From the NCBI GenBank assembly GCA_905235425.1, contig CAJOKY010000182.1:1-5231 (forward strand): a DNA stretch of 5,231 nt, read 5' to 3'. Shown here piece by piece: positions 4,891-5,231 of this stretch. Origin of the DNA: an uncultured Selenomonadaceae bacterium. GTDB lineage: Bacteria > Bacillota > Negativicutes > Selenomonadales > Selenomonadaceae. Under the pieces are notes generated by a model, which had not been told where the DNA came from, did not search any database, and worked only from the letters and a program-made list of their open reading frames with translations. The first letter of the stretch is position 1. Every line of letters starts with the position of its first letter. Both the position numbers and the translations under genes were made by a program.

Positions 4891-5231
4891 ATAGCCGACG
4901 CAACTTCATCGGCAGTACCAATCCTGCCGAGCGGATACAGTTTAGCTAAATCGTCCACACTTTCACCGGAATTTTTAAGTTGCGTCAAAGTCATAGGCGT
5001 CAAAATATCGGCAGGTGCAACGCAATTCACGCGCACGGGAAAACTTGCCAACTCCAATGCAAGCGACTTCGTAAAGGAGACTACAGCACCTTTGCTTGCC
5101 GCGTACAGCGCACAAAAATAATTTCCGCGAACTCCCGCGTCACTGGCAACGTTTACAATAGTGCCGCGACTTTTTATCAGCGCGTCAACAGCCGCCTTGC
5201 ACATAAAAAACGTACCTTTAACATTGACTGC
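4815..5231 (-). CDS. Short-chain dehydrogenase/reductase (SDR), C-terminal part
   Basis: The gene enters from the right edge in frame, giving the last 138 residues and a TGA stop at 4817-4815. The family is clear. NVKG (3-6) carries the structural Asn, Ser30 in NVASDAG is the catalytic Ser, and Tyr43 and Lys47 in YAASK complete the active site with the classical 13- and 4-residue spacings. RVNCVAPADILTPM is the cofactor-side loop (Pro-Ala where many have Pro-Gly), and the end, SSFITGEILNVCGG, is the standard C-terminal strand. The catalytic machinery is therefore intact. The NAD(P)-binding Rossmann start (TGxxxGxG) is outside the window, so cofactor preference and substrate cannot be judged. 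It resembles the FabG-like classical SDRs, but the family is too broad for a substrate call. It converges on and overlaps the DUF721 gene by 76 bp. Confidence 0.93.
   Translation of the reverse strand, partial: AVNVKGTFFMCKAAVDALIKSRGTIVNVASDAGVRGNYFCALYAASKGAVVSFTKSLALELASFPVRVNCVAPADILTPMTLTQLKNSGESVDDLAKLYPLGRIGTADEVASAIYFLASEESSFITGEILNVCGGLGC

Overview
The window looks like a chromosomal segment of a moderately AT-rich, Firmicutes-like bacterium. Strong purine-rich ribosome binding sites, a TTG start on recA and a DUF721 protein fused to a zinc-ribbon-like Cys cluster all fit this. Negativicutes is my best guess, but it is inference only. The core of the window is a complete recA on the minus strand. 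A divergent DUF721 (DciA-like) gene lies to its right, followed by the end of a convergent short-chain dehydrogenase gene. To the left is a minus-strand cassette of three tightly packed genes that I cannot match to a named system.

Layout from right to left along the minus strand: the C-terminal 138 residues of an SDR oxidoreductase (4815-5231) overlap tail-to-tail with the plus-strand DUF721 gene (3880-4890). The 3531-3879 gap holds the recA promoter, an array of 14-bp repeats split by a 147-bp MITE-like insertion, and the promoter of the DUF721 gene. recA fills 2466-3530. The 2090-2465 gap holds an array of 7-bp repeats, a rho-independent terminator for recA, and then a promoter for the next operon whose -35/-10 spacer contains a run of nine C.

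The cassette below that promoter encodes (i) a P-loop GTPase-like protein (1046-2089) with a stop codon inside its Walker A motif; (ii) a protein of unknown family (280-1071), whose reading frame probably continues to 140 after a -1 shift at one of two poly-A tracts; and (iii) a third protein of which only the first 50 residues are present (1-150). Start and stop codons overlap at both junctions (26 bp and 11 bp), so the three genes are almost certainly co-transcribed and translationally coupled.

The notable point is that this cassette carries three possible switches or lesions within about 2 kb: a C9 tract in the promoter spacer, an in-frame TAA in the GTP-binding loop, and A9/A8 tracts at the frame change in gene two. 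Either it is a phase-variable locus caught in an OFF state, a decaying GTPase conflict-type module, or a stretch with several sequence errors. Raw-read homopolymer lengths and comparison with homologues would tell these apart.
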